A DNA stretch of 23,666 nt from JACDET01 sp038253825 (GTDB lineage: Bacteria; Patescibacteriota; Microgenomatia; Levybacterales; UBA12049): NCBI GenBank assembly GCA_038253825.1, contig JBBSGT010000019.1, forward strand, positions 1-23,666, in the 5' to 3' direction. This document shows positions 6,506-13,366 of the stretch, piece after piece (the first letter of the stretch is position 1; each line of letters starts with the position of its first letter). The translations under genes and the position numbers were made by a program. The notes beneath the pieces were generated by a model. That model was not told where the DNA came from and made no database searches. It saw nothing but the letters and a program-made list of their open reading frames with translations.

Positions 6506-7047
6506 TTGGTAAGTTTGTTCATTATCTCATTATGGATTTTCTCGATCTCCTGCTCTCCATCTATACTGATCAATTTCTGTTTTTTACGATAGAACTCCAA
6601 AACAGGTTTCGTAAATTTGTGGAAAAGTTCGATTCGCTTTCGAATAGCTTTTAAGGTGTCATCTTCGCGTCCACCTTCCTCATCGCCACGATACGAAAGT
6701 CTCCACAATGCTTCTTTGTCAGAAACTTCAAGATAAACCACTTTGTCAATACCATTGCTAAATGACTCCGCTTGCATTGACGTGCGGGGAAAGCCATCGA
6801 GGATATAGCCTTTCTCATATTCTTTTCGCCCCAGATATTCCGCTACAATTTCCAGTGTTTTTTCATCAGGAATTAAATATCCCGCGTTCATAGTCTCTTT
6901 AATATACCGGCCAATAGGCGTTCGCTCCTTTGCAATTTCGCGAAAGATATGTCCGGTGGAAAGATAGGGGACCCCCAATTTTTTACTCAACAAATTGCCT
7001 TGGGTAGACTTTCCTGAACCTTGAATACCAATTAAAATAATTTTCAT
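6502..7047 (-). CDS. adk: adenylate kinase (short-lid form)
   Basis: Interconverts AMP+ATP and 2 ADP. The 181-residue protein has Walker A GIQGSGKST (7-15), YLSTGHIFRE (28-37) for the AMP-binding helix, DGFPRT (84-89), and D/R-rich lid residues. The lid is a short loop (about 116-130, RLSYRGDEEGGREDD) with no zinc-binding Cys insertion, unlike the roughly 215-residue long forms. The usual second-position GPPG..GKGT is GIQG..GKST, as in divergent NMP kinases, so a different nucleotide specificity is possible. Position after secY is canonical. No Shine-Dalgarno is visible before the ATG. Confidence 0.85.
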   Translation of the reverse strand: MKIILIGIQGSGKSTQGNLLSKKLGVPYLSTGHIFREIAKERTPIGRYIKETMNAGYLIPDEKTLEIVAEYLGRKEYEKGYILDGFPRTSMQAESFSNGIDKVVYLEVSDKEALWRLSYRGDEEGGREDDTLKAIRKRIELFHKFTKPVLEFYRKKQKLISIDGEQEIEKIHNEIMNKLTK

Positions 7048-7102
7048 AAATATAAGCGAGAGAACTATTATTGTATGGAAAACGGGCGTTACATGCTAGT
7101 CA

Positions 7103-8392
7103 TTAATTATTGAGAAAACCTTCGTAATTGCGCATAACAAGATTTGCTTCAATTGCTTTATAGGTTTCCAAAACCACACTCACCACAATCAAAATACTTG
7201 TGCCTCCCAGAAGCAAAGTCTGCACACCCGTTACTAACTTTGCCAGTTCAGGAAAAATAGCAACTAAGCCGAGAAAGCATGCGCCGGCCAGGGTGATACG
7301 AGTCAAAATGTAGTTAAGATACGCAGCTGTCGATTTTCCGGGCCGCACGCCAGGGATAAACCCACCATACTTTTGAATCTCTTCTGAGATCTTCTTTGGG
7401 TTAAAGACCACGGCTGTATAGAAAAAAGTAAAAGCCACCACCAAGAAAAAATAAAGCGCATTATACAGAACACTCGTTTGGGAGAACCAAACGCTCATGA
7501 ACTCAGCAACACTCCGAAGTGCATGATTTGGCGAACTAATAAAGATTTGCGAAATCAATGTCGGCAAAAGTACGAGTGAAACGGCGAAAATAATAGGAAT
7601 AACACCGGCTTGATTGAGGCGCAATGGTAAATGCGTTGCCTGACCGCCATACATCTTGTTGCCTCGCATGCGGCGAGCATAATGCACAGGAATCTGCCGG
7701 GTTGCTTCATTGACGACGATAATCCCGGCAATCACCACTAGCCCTAAGACGACAAAACTGAGCAAACTCAAACTCGCCTGCGCTGTCGCCGTAGAAGCTG
7801 TCTGTCCAAAAAGGACTGGAAGTCTCCCCACAATACCACCAAAAATTAACAGCGAGATACCATTCCCCACACCTCGGTCAGTGATTAATTCACCCAGCCA
7901 TACGAGGAACATCGATCCAGCAACAAGTGTCAAAACAAATGCGATGAAATCCAGAGCTGTCAGAGTGGTTACCAAGTGTTGACTGCGAAGAAGTGCGTAG
8001 ACACCGATTGCCTGGAGTACCGACAACGGGACAGTAAGAAAGCGTGTATATTGATTAATTTTTTGTCGGCCTGAATCTCCTTCTTTGGAGAGCTCTTCCA
8101 ATTTGGGAAAGACCATGGTCAAAAGCTGCAAAATAATGGAAGCGTTAATGTATGGATTCAGCCCAAGTGCCATGATAGAAAAATTGGAAAGCGTCCCACC
8201 GGAGAAGATATCAAGGAAACCAAGAAATTGATTGCCGGCAAAGAGAGTTTTTAATTGGGCAATGTTGACACCTGCGACGGGGACATGGGCAAAAATTCTG
8301 AATACGAGAAAGAGCGCGAGGGTGAAAATAATTTTCTTTCGTACTTCTGGTGATTTAAAACTATTACGAAGGGTATTAAATATACTGTCCAT
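7103..8392 (-). CDS. secY: protein translocase subunit SecY
   Basis: Channel subunit of the SecYEG translocon in the cytoplasmic membrane. The 429 residues give the ten hydrophobic segments expected, the plug-region sequence FSGGTLSNFSIMALGLNPYINASIILQLL (about 63-91), GVGNGISLLIFGGI near 174-187, RQIPVHYARRM.GNKMYGGQATHLPLRLNQAGVIPIIFA near 232-270 and the C-terminal ..YKAIEANLVMRNYEGFL. The length is normal. It lies in the spc order between rplO and adk, with a repeat-filled 73-nt gap upstream. Confidence 0.98.
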   Translation of the reverse strand: MDSIFNTLRNSFKSPEVRKKIIFTLALFLVFRIFAHVPVAGVNIAQLKTLFAGNQFLGFLDIFSGGTLSNFSIMALGLNPYINASIILQLLTMVFPKLEELSKEGDSGRQKINQYTRFLTVPLSVLQAIGVYALLRSQHLVTTLTALDFIAFVLTLVAGSMFLVWLGELITDRGVGNGISLLIFGGIVGRLPVLFGQTASTATAQASLSLLSFVVLGLVVIAGIIVVNEATRQIPVHYARRMRGNKMYGGQATHLPLRLNQAGVIPIIFAVSLVLLPTLISQIFISSPNHALRSVAEFMSVWFSQTSVLYNALYFFLVVAFTFFYTAVVFNPKKISEEIQKYGGFIPGVRPGKSTAAYLNYILTRITLAGACFLGLVAIFPELAKLVTGVQTLLLGGTSILIVVSVVLETYKAIEANLVMRNYEGFLNN

Positions 8393-8403
8393 GTTTTAGT
8401 ATT

Positions 8404-8471
8404 TGGTATCTTGTATCTCGTATTTAGTATAGTCTTTCTGTATACAAAATACTAAATACCACATACTAAAT
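8404..8471. repeat. ATAC/TATTTAGTAT repeat and long hairpin, secY-rplO gap
   Basis: The whole secY-rplO gap consists of variants of TAGTAT/ATACTAAATAC and GTATCTCGTATCTTG. GTATTTAGTAT at 8420-8430 pairs perfectly with ATACTAAATAC at 8449-8459 (11-bp stem, 18-nt loop), with further imperfect matches outside. The outer part is shared, inverted, with the repeat at 4584-4605. It looks like a dispersed genomic repeat, not a standard terminator, as no T-run follows. Confidence 0.6.
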
Positions 8472-8912
8472 ACTTTGTTCAATTGTTCCACCGGCTTTAG
8501 TAATTTTCTCTGCTGCCCCTTTTGAAGTAGGCAATTTGACTGTCAGTGCTACTTCCAATTCTCCGTCTCCCAAAATCTTCACACCTTTTTGCTGTGCTGC
8601 TTCCAGAGAAATCAAACCTTGCTTTGCCAATTGTTCCAGATCCACGACAGATCCTTTCACAAAAACATTGAGTGCTTGCACATTGAGCACAATTGCTTTT
8701 TCTTGCAATGAGCGATTGCGGCCTTTACCCCGTAAAAATGGCAAACGTTTCGTCAGGGGAAGTGCTCCACCTTCAAAGTTCAGTGCTACTTTATATCGGG
8801 CTTTTGTTCCTTTGGTTCCCCGACCTGATGTTTTTCCACGACCTGAACCGTGTCCTTGACCGACTCGTTTTTTACTTCTTGCTGTTACCTTTTCTAAATT
8901 TGATAAATTCAT
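8466..8912 (-). CDS. rplO: 50S ribosomal protein L15 (uL15)
   Basis: Late-assembly large-subunit protein. The 148-residue product has the Gly/Arg-rich N-terminal arm (KKRVGQGHGSGRGKTSGRGTKGTKAR, near 14-39), GGALPLTKRLPFLRGKG near 48-65 and a C-terminal domain ending TKAGGTIEQSI. The length is normal. Only 6 nt separate it from rpsE, so there is no room for rpmD (uL30), which occupies this place in most bacteria. Confidence 0.97.
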   Translation of the reverse strand: MNLSNLEKVTARSKKRVGQGHGSGRGKTSGRGTKGTKARYKVALNFEGGALPLTKRLPFLRGKGRNRSLQEKAIVLNVQALNVFVKGSVVDLEQLAKQGLISLEAAQQKGVKILGDGELEVALTVKLPTSKGAAEKITKAGGTIEQSI

Positions 8913-8918
8913 AGAGTT

Positions 8919-9476
8919 TTATGCTTTCGCCTTTCTTTCCGTTGTTTTGTCTACTTGCTCACTAACCCGTTTGAGTGCTTCAAGGGTTGCATAAATGTTA
9001 CTGATTTTATTTTCAGTACCCAACATCTTTGAAGAGATGTTTTCAATTCCTGCTGCTGATACCACACTTCGTACTGCTCCACCGGCAATAATACCACTTC
9101 CTGGAGGTGCTGGTTTGAGCATGATTTTTGCGGCACCCATTTTGATATCAATTCTGAAAGGAATTGTTCCGTTGACCAAAGGGACTTTGATCATATGCTT
9201 TTTTGCTTGAGACATCCCTTTTCGGATGGCATTTGAAACATCTGGTGCTTTCCCAAGACCGACACCGACTTTACCTTTTTTATCACCAACAACGGTCAGT
9301 GCAGAAAAGCCGATTTTGTTTCCACCTTTGGTTTTTTTAGAGACACGGTTGATTTGAACAACTTGCTCATCAAACTCGCTTGGAGCGCGTTCAAACGTTC
9401 GTGGTCGTCGTTGTTGATTGCCATGTTGGCCAAAACGTTGATTATTATTACTGTTATTATTGTTTCTATTATCCAT
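8919..9476 (-). CDS. rpsE: 30S ribosomal protein S5 (uS5), Asn-rich N-terminus
   Basis: Protein of the 30S body/shoulder, involved in decoding fidelity and mRNA helicase activity. Residues from about 36 match S5 (EQVVQINRVSKKTKGGNKIGFSALTVVGDKKGKVGVGLGKAPDVSNAIRKG, APPGSGIIAGGAVRSVVSAAGI). The first 35 residues are a low-complexity tail with runs of Asn, then Gln/Arg, absent from E. coli S5. GGAGGA lies about 14 nt before the ATG, rather far. It is 1 nt after the rplR stop. Confidence 0.96.
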   Translation of the reverse strand: MDNRNNNNSNNNQRFGQHGNQQRRPRTFERAPSEFDEQVVQINRVSKKTKGGNKIGFSALTVVGDKKGKVGVGLGKAPDVSNAIRKGMSQAKKHMIKVPLVNGTIPFRIDIKMGAAKIMLKPAPPGSGIIAGGAVRSVVSAAGIENISSKMLGTENKISNIYATLEALKRVSEQVDKTTERKAKA

Positions 9477-9477
9477 A

Positions 9478-9819
9478 TTAGAGACTCAATCCTCCTTCTC
9501 GTGCACCCTCTGCAATTGCTTTGACGCGTCCGTGGTAAGCAAATCGACCTTTGTCAAAAGCAACTTCTTTAATCTTCTTTGCCAATGCGAGTTTTGCAAT
9601 CGCAACACCAACTTCTTTTGCACGCTCAGTGGGAAGCTTTCCGGTTGTTTTGACTTGCTTCTCTGAAACACCAATCAGCGTAGCTCCTTTGCTATCAATA
9701 ATTTGCGCATAGACATAACTGTTTGAGCGAAAAACGCTCAGTCGTGGCCGAGTTGTGACATTACCTGTCTTTTTTCGGCTTCGTATTTGTCTGTGTAATC
9801 TTTTTTGATTATCGTTCAT
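9478..9819 (-). CDS. rplR: 50S ribosomal protein L18 (uL18)
   Basis: Binds 5S rRNA and helps install it in the central protuberance. The 113-residue product shows RPRLSVFRSNSYVYAQIIDSKGATLIGVSEK (about 24-54), GVAIAKLALAKKIKEVAFDKGRFAYHGRVKAIAEGAREGGL at the C-terminus, and a basic N-terminal arm. The length is normal. It lies between rplF and rpsE in the conserved spc order, with a distant GGAG upstream of the ATG. Confidence 0.98.
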   Translation of the reverse strand: MNDNQKRLHRQIRSRKKTGNVTTRPRLSVFRSNSYVYAQIIDSKGATLIGVSEKQVKTTGKLPTERAKEVGVAIAKLALAKKIKEVAFDKGRFAYHGRVKAIAEGAREGGLSL

Positions 9820-9824
9820 AAATT

Positions 9825-10376
9825 TTATTTCGCTCCTGCAGCTTTGGCTGCTTTACCGGCCTTTCTTCTTACATGTTCCCCTTGATATCGAATCCCTTTC
9901 CCTTTGTATGGTTCAGGTGGTTTTACTTTTCGGATATTGGCTGCCTGTTCACCAACCAATTGCTTGTCTGTTCCTGTAACTGAAATGACATTGTCTGCAA
10001 TCGCGATTTTAACTCCATCTAACGGATGGATCTTTACCGGATGGGCAAACCCCAGTGAAAGAACCAAATCGACGCCCTGCATTTGACCTCGGTATCCCAC
10101 ACCCAGAATTTCCAATTTCTTTTCAAATCCGCTGTCCATACCTTTAATCAGGTTCGCAAGATTTGCGCGAGTCAAACCGTACATTGCTTTGACACGGCGA
10201 TCCTCCAAATTTTTAGCTGTCACATGCACGCGACCTTCTTTTGTCTCAACAGCAATGCCTTCCGGCAAAGCCAAGGAACCGTTTCCTTTTGGCCCGTTTA
10301 CGCTGACGTTGTTACCACTAAAGGTAACAGTGACGTCATTTCCAACTGTGATAGGTAATTTCCCGATTTTTGACAT
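9825..10376 (-). CDS. rplF: 50S ribosomal protein L6 (uL6)
   Basis: Large-subunit protein near the factor-binding site. From the ATG at 10376 the product is 183 residues: MSKIGKLPITVGNDVTVTFSGNNVSVNGPKG..., ending with the RNA-binding VRKVKPPEPYKGKGIRYQGEHVRRKAGKAAK motif region. The frame can open 6 codons earlier at a GTG (10394), but the ATG is preferred because it gives the conserved MSKIGK start and has AAAGGA 6-7 nt upstream, within the longer frame. A hairpin lies in the gap to rpsH. Confidence 0.97.
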   Translation of the reverse strand: MSKIGKLPITVGNDVTVTFSGNNVSVNGPKGNGSLALPEGIAVETKEGRVHVTAKNLEDRRVKAMYGLTRANLANLIKGMDSGFEKKLEILGVGYRGQMQGVDLVLSLGFAHPVKIHPLDGVKIAIADNVISVTGTDKQLVGEQAANIRKVKPPEPYKGKGIRYQGEHVRRKAGKAAKAAGAK

Positions 10377-10397
10377 ATTCGTTCCTTTCGTCACTCA

Positions 10398-10426
10398 AGT
10401 GAAAAATTAACTTTAAACTTTTCACT
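10398..10426 (-). promoter_or_regulatory. hairpin between rpsH and rplF
   Basis: AGTGAAAA (10398-10405) and TTTTCACT (10419-10426) form a perfect 8-bp stem with a 13-nt loop in the 59-nt gap, just after the rpsH stop and about 20 nt ahead of the rplF start. In RNA from the minus strand it could adjust rplF translation or protect the upstream message end. No T-run follows, so it is not a terminator. Confidence 0.45.
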
Positions 10427-10435
10427 ACTCCTGTT

Positions 10436-10825
10436 TTACCATATTTTAAACAAGAGCTCACCACCGACTCCTTTTTTCATTGCGTCTTTCCCGCTTAGTA
10501 CTCCTGCATTGGTTGACAAAATTGCAGTTGAAGCGCGTCCTTGCGTGCGGGCAATTTCATGCGCTGCAATATAGGTTCGTAGCGACGGCTTAGAAATCAA
10601 GGAAATATCAGTAATTGATGGCTTCCGACGTTGATAGCGTAAGGCTACCGCAAGCATTCTGTGACCATCGATTGTTTCTTCTTTCACTGAATCAACAAAA
10701 CCTTCTTTCTTCAAGACAGTTGCGACTGCTTTGCTCAAGTTAGCATAAGGTGCTACCACGGTTTTCTTGCGAGCAAAAGCAGCATTTTTTAATTGAATAA
10801 TAAAATCTCCAATAACGTAATTCAT
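10436..10825 (-). CDS. rpsH: 30S ribosomal protein S8 (uS8)
   Basis: Primary 16S rRNA-binding protein of the central domain; in E. coli it also represses the spc operon. The 129 residues show IGDFIIQLKNAAFARKKTVVAPYANLSKAVATVLKKEGFV, RKPSITDISLISKPSLRTYI and the C-terminal ATAILSTNAGVLSGKDAMKKGVGGELLFKIW, where S-T replaces the usual STS/STP signature. The length is normal. It starts 8 nt after the rpsN stop. Confidence 0.98.
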   Translation of the reverse strand: MNYVIGDFIIQLKNAAFARKKTVVAPYANLSKAVATVLKKEGFVDSVKEETIDGHRMLAVALRYQRRKPSITDISLISKPSLRTYIAAHEIARTQGRASTAILSTNAGVLSGKDAMKKGVGGELLFKIW

Positions 10826-10833
10826 AGTTTTGA

Positions 10834-11019
10834 CTACCAGCTCGCTTTATAAACGCCCGGAAGCTCTCCTTTCATTGCACGTTCACGAAAACAAATTCTA
10901 CAAAGACCAAATCGGCGCATATAACCGCGCGCCCGGCCACAAATACCGCAACGATTGACATCGCGAACTTCGAACTTTTGTTTTCTTTTAAATTTTACAA
11001 TATCTGCTGTTGTAGCCAT
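10834..11019 (-). CDS. rpsN: 30S ribosomal protein S14, zinc type (uS14)
   Basis: Head protein of the 30S subunit. The short 61-residue form has a complete zinc ribbon (C24-x2-C27, C40-x2-C43) and the typical RFGLCRICFRERAMKGELPGVYKASW end, matching the zinc-binding (type Z) variant of Gram-positives, not the 101-residue E. coli form. No Shine-Dalgarno is evident. It sits between rplE and rpsH, the standard spc position. Confidence 0.97.
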   Translation of the reverse strand: MATTADIVKFKRKQKFEVRDVNRCGICGRARGYMRRFGLCRICFRERAMKGELPGVYKASW

Positions 11020-11062
11020 ATTATTTTTGTTCTAGCCTTGGCATTATACCATACTTCCAAGG

Positions 11063-11617
11063 CTATTTGTTGCTCGCTTCCTTCATAAACGGCATGCCGA
11101 GTGCTTCAAGCAAAGCAAAACCTTCTTTATTATCTTTTCCTGATGTCACAAAAATCATTTCCATTCCTTGTAACCGCTCGACACTTCCAAGATCAATTTC
11201 AGGAAACGTTGAGTATTCATGGAATCCGAGGGTATAATTACCACGACCATCAAAACTGGTGCGTGGTACACCACGAAAATCTTTCAAACGAGGCAAAACA
11301 ATCTTTACTAATCGGTCATAGAACTCATACATCCTCTTTCCTCGAAGTGTCACGACCAAACCGATGACATCACCTTGGCGAATTTTAAATCCTGCGATAG
11401 CTTTTCGAGCACGAGTTGGTTTGGCCTTTTGTCCGGTAACCCGACTCAATGCCCCACTCATCTTTTCAATAACTTTTTTATCAGATACTGCATCTTTGAC
11501 ACCCATGTTTACCACAATTTTCCCCAAACGTGGTAGTGCCATCGGATTTTTGATTGACAAGTCCTTTTGCAATTTTCCGATTACTTCTTTGTTATATTTT
11601 TCTTGTAATTCTGTCAT
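11063..11617 (-). CDS. rplE: 50S ribosomal protein L5 (uL5)
   Basis: 5S rRNA-binding protein of the central protuberance that contacts P-site tRNA. The 184-residue product matches throughout: NPMALPRLGKIVVNMGVKDA near 24-43, GQKAKPTRARKAIAGFKIRQGDVIGLVVTLRGKRMYEFYDRLV, and FDGRGNYTLGFHEYSTFPEID. AAAGGA precedes the ATG by about 6 nt. The gap to rplX is 42 nt and AT-rich (AAAATTAAAAATTAAA) with an AAAGATCTTT palindrome. Confidence 0.98.
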   Translation of the reverse strand: MTELQEKYNKEVIGKLQKDLSIKNPMALPRLGKIVVNMGVKDAVSDKKVIEKMSGALSRVTGQKAKPTRARKAIAGFKIRQGDVIGLVVTLRGKRMYEFYDRLVKIVLPRLKDFRGVPRTSFDGRGNYTLGFHEYSTFPEIDLGSVERLQGMEMIFVTSGKDNKEGFALLEALGMPFMKEASNK

Positions 11618-11659
11618 ATGTTCCTTTCCGTCAAAATTAAAAATTAAAGATCTTTTATC

Positions 11660-11968
11660 TTATGAGAGTTCCGCATCGCACTTGCGGCAAATACGCACCT
11701 TTTCATCTTTGAGCATTTTGTATCCAACTCGAGTCAATTTTTTACATTTCGGACAAACCAGTTGTACATTCGCAAGTGGCAACGGTTTGGTCAGTGTAAT
11801 GATTTCAGACTTTTGACCTTGCGAGCGAGCTTTGACATGGCGCTTGTATTGATTGACACCACCGACGAGTACTTTTGCTTCTTTTGAAAAGACCTTTTCA
11901 ACGGTTCCATTTTTACCGCTGTCTTTTCCTCGTACTACTGTTACTGCATCACCTTTTTTTAATTTCAT
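11660..11968 (-). CDS. rplX: 50S ribosomal protein L24 with C-terminal zinc ribbon (uL24)
   Basis: Assembly-initiating large-subunit protein with a KOW motif (KKGDAVTVVRGKDSGKNGTVEKVF, residues 4-27). The 102-residue product carries two CxxC pairs, C72/C75 and C94/C97, likely forming a zinc ribbon in the C-terminal half. E. coli L24 lacks these but many other bacterial L24 proteins have them. AAGGAG lies 9 nt before the ATG, immediately downstream of a REP-like repeat that fills the gap to rplN. Confidence 0.97.
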   Translation of the reverse strand: MKLKKGDAVTVVRGKDSGKNGTVEKVFSKEAKVLVGGVNQYKRHVKARSQGQKSEIITLTKPLPLANVQLVCPKCKKLTRVGYKMLKDEKVRICRKCDAELS

Positions 11969-11990
11969 AATATTTTACTCCTTGTTTATC

Positions 11991-12060
11991 TGTCATCCCG
12001 AACTTGTTTCGGGATCTCTTACCTTTTCATATAAGATGCTGAAATCAATTCAGCATGACA
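11991..12060. repeat. 70-bp REP-like double-hairpin repeat between rplX and rplN
   Basis: The element is bounded by TGTCAT (11991-11996) and ATGACA (12055-12060). Inside are two perfect hairpins: CCCGAA-CTTGT-TTCGGG (11997-12013) and ATGCTGAA-ATCAA-TTCAGCAT (12036-12056). The wording (TGTCATCCCGAACTTG..., ...TTCAGCATGACA) belongs to a kind of palindromic intergenic repeat seen in many bacterial genomes. It probably arose by insertion, is transcribed with the operon, and fills nearly all of the 96-nt gap. Confidence 0.8.
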
Positions 12061-12064
12061 ACTC

Positions 12065-12439
12065 TTAAACCACCTCCACTGCCATACTGGCAATCTTCGT
12101 AAAACCTCGATCTCTGACTTCCCGAGCGATCGGGCCAAAGATACGAGTTCCGCGTACATTTTTATCTTTTGCGTTATCGATAACAACAACTGCGTTATCT
12201 GAAAACCGAACATACGATCCGTCAGGTCTTCGAAACTCTTTTCGAGTTCGCACCACGACTGCTTTGACCATTTCAGAATCCTTAACCTGTCCATGCGGAA
12301 TTGCTGATTTTACAACCACATTAACAACATCACCAATTCTGGCGAATTTATGCTTGGAACCTCCGAACACATGAATAACATAGAGTTCTTTTGCTCCTGA
12401 ATTATCTGCTGCTTTAACAATACTTCGTAACTGTAACAT
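12065..12439 (-). CDS. rplN: 50S ribosomal protein L14 (uL14)
   Basis: Large-subunit protein at the inter-subunit face near the factor-binding site. The 124 residues match closely: MLQLRSIVKAADNSGAKELYVIHVFGG, IGDVVNVVVKSAIPHGQVKDSEMVKAVVVRTRKEFRRPDGSYVRFSDNAVVVI and GTRIFGPIAREVRDRGFTKIASMAVEVV. Length and ends are canonical. It starts 2 nt after the rpsQ stop and is followed by the REP-like repeat. Confidence 0.98.
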   Translation of the reverse strand: MLQLRSIVKAADNSGAKELYVIHVFGGSKHKFARIGDVVNVVVKSAIPHGQVKDSEMVKAVVVRTRKEFRRPDGSYVRFSDNAVVVIDNAKDKNVRGTRIFGPIAREVRDRGFTKIASMAVEVV

Positions 12440-12441
12440 AA

Positions 12442-12681
12442 CTATTTTTTACCAACTACTTCTTTAACTGCAAAATATTTCGTTTTGGAGACCGGTTTCG
12501 TTTCAACAATTCGTACTTCATTACCGACTTCAACAGTTTTTCCGTTCAGTGCAACATTAAATTTCTTTGTTACCTTCATCAGCTTTTTGTACAATGGATG
12601 TGGTACTCGTCGTGAAACCTGAACCACGACAGTATCCATCATTTTTGTAGAAATAACTTTTCCTGTTAATACTTTTGCCAT
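12442..12681 (-). CDS. rpsQ: 30S ribosomal protein S17 (uS17)
   Basis: Primary 16S rRNA-binding OB-fold protein. The 79-residue product has MAKVLTGKVISTKMMDTVVVQVSRRVPHPLYKKLMKVTKKF and the family signature VGNEVRIVETKPVSKTKYFAV near 52-72. The length is normal. An AAAGGAGG Shine-Dalgarno is present but unusually far (about 14 nt) from the ATG and lies within the rpmC 3' end. It lies between rpmC and rplN. Confidence 0.98.
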   Translation of the reverse strand: MAKVLTGKVISTKMMDTVVVQVSRRVPHPLYKKLMKVTKKFNVALNGKTVEVGNEVRIVETKPVSKTKYFAVKEVVGKK

Positions 12682-12684
12682 AGT

Positions 12685-12900
12685 TTATTTTTCGCCCTCC
12701 TTTGTTTTAAGTTTCATGTGTAAGATTGACTGCATAATTGCAATTTCTTTTCTGGTATGAAAGATACTGCGTGTATTCTTCAATTTATTCTGTACATTAT
12801 CAAGCTTGAGTTGACCCAGCGTATTATACGTTTCTTCAACGAGTTTTTGCAACTCTATTGTACTTTTTGTTTGTAATGTTTGTTTATCTGTCTTTTTCAT
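12685..12900 (-). CDS. rpmC: 50S ribosomal protein L29 (uL29)
   Basis: Small two-helix protein at the tunnel exit, near the docking site for nascent-chain factors. The 71-residue sequence (STIELQKLVEETYNTLGQLKLDNVQNKLKNTRSIFHTRKEIAIMQSILHMK) shows the helical hairpin and the NTRxIxxxRKxIA-type signature. It is divergent at both ends, but its position between rplP and rpsQ confirms it. The gap to rplP is 4 nt. Confidence 0.95.
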   Translation of the reverse strand: MKKTDKQTLQTKSTIELQKLVEETYNTLGQLKLDNVQNKLKNTRSIFHTRKEIAIMQSILHMKLKTKEGEK

Positions 12901-12904
12901 ACTT

Positions 12905-13324
12905 TTAAAATTCCATTTCTCCTCGCACCAACACTTTGGTCTTCACCGGCATTTTGTGTGATGCTAAACGCAATGCTTCTTTTGCAATTTCAGCTGACAC
13001 ACCGGCCATCTCAAACATGATACGTCCTGGTTTTACTGGTGCGACATATGCTTCAATATCTCCTTTTCCTCCACCCATACGGACTTCAGGTGGTTTCTTT
13101 GAGATTGGTTTATCAGGAAAAATAGTAATCCAAATTCGGCCTCCTCGCTGTGTATAGTTACTAATCGCACGCCTAGCAGATTCAATTTGGCGACTACTAA
13201 TCCAACCGGTATCCATGGCTTGCAAGCCAAAGTCACCAAAAGAAAGTTTGGTTCCTCGAGTTGCGACACCCTTCATCGTCCCTCGTTGCTGCTTTCGATA
13301 TTTTTGTCGTTTTGGTGTTAACAT
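12905..13324 (-). CDS. rplP: 50S ribosomal protein L16 (uL16)
   Basis: Late-assembly protein beside the A site and peptidyl-transferase centre. The 139 residues match the family: MLTPKRQKYRKQQRGTMKGVATRGTKLSFGDFGLQAMDTGWISSRQIESARRAI, RGGRIWITIFPDKPISKKPPEVRMGGGKGDIEAYVAPVKPGRIMFEM. The length is normal. The gap to rpsC is 42 nt and contains GTCTTTTAAGAC, a small palindrome; no Shine-Dalgarno lies close to the ATG. Confidence 0.98.
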   Translation of the reverse strand: MLTPKRQKYRKQQRGTMKGVATRGTKLSFGDFGLQAMDTGWISSRQIESARRAISNYTQRGGRIWITIFPDKPISKKPPEVRMGGGKGDIEAYVAPVKPGRIMFEMAGVSAEIAKEALRLASHKMPVKTKVLVRGEMEF

Positions 13325-13366
13325 AGTAAATTATTATCCAGTCCTCAGTCTTAAAAGACGTCGTTG

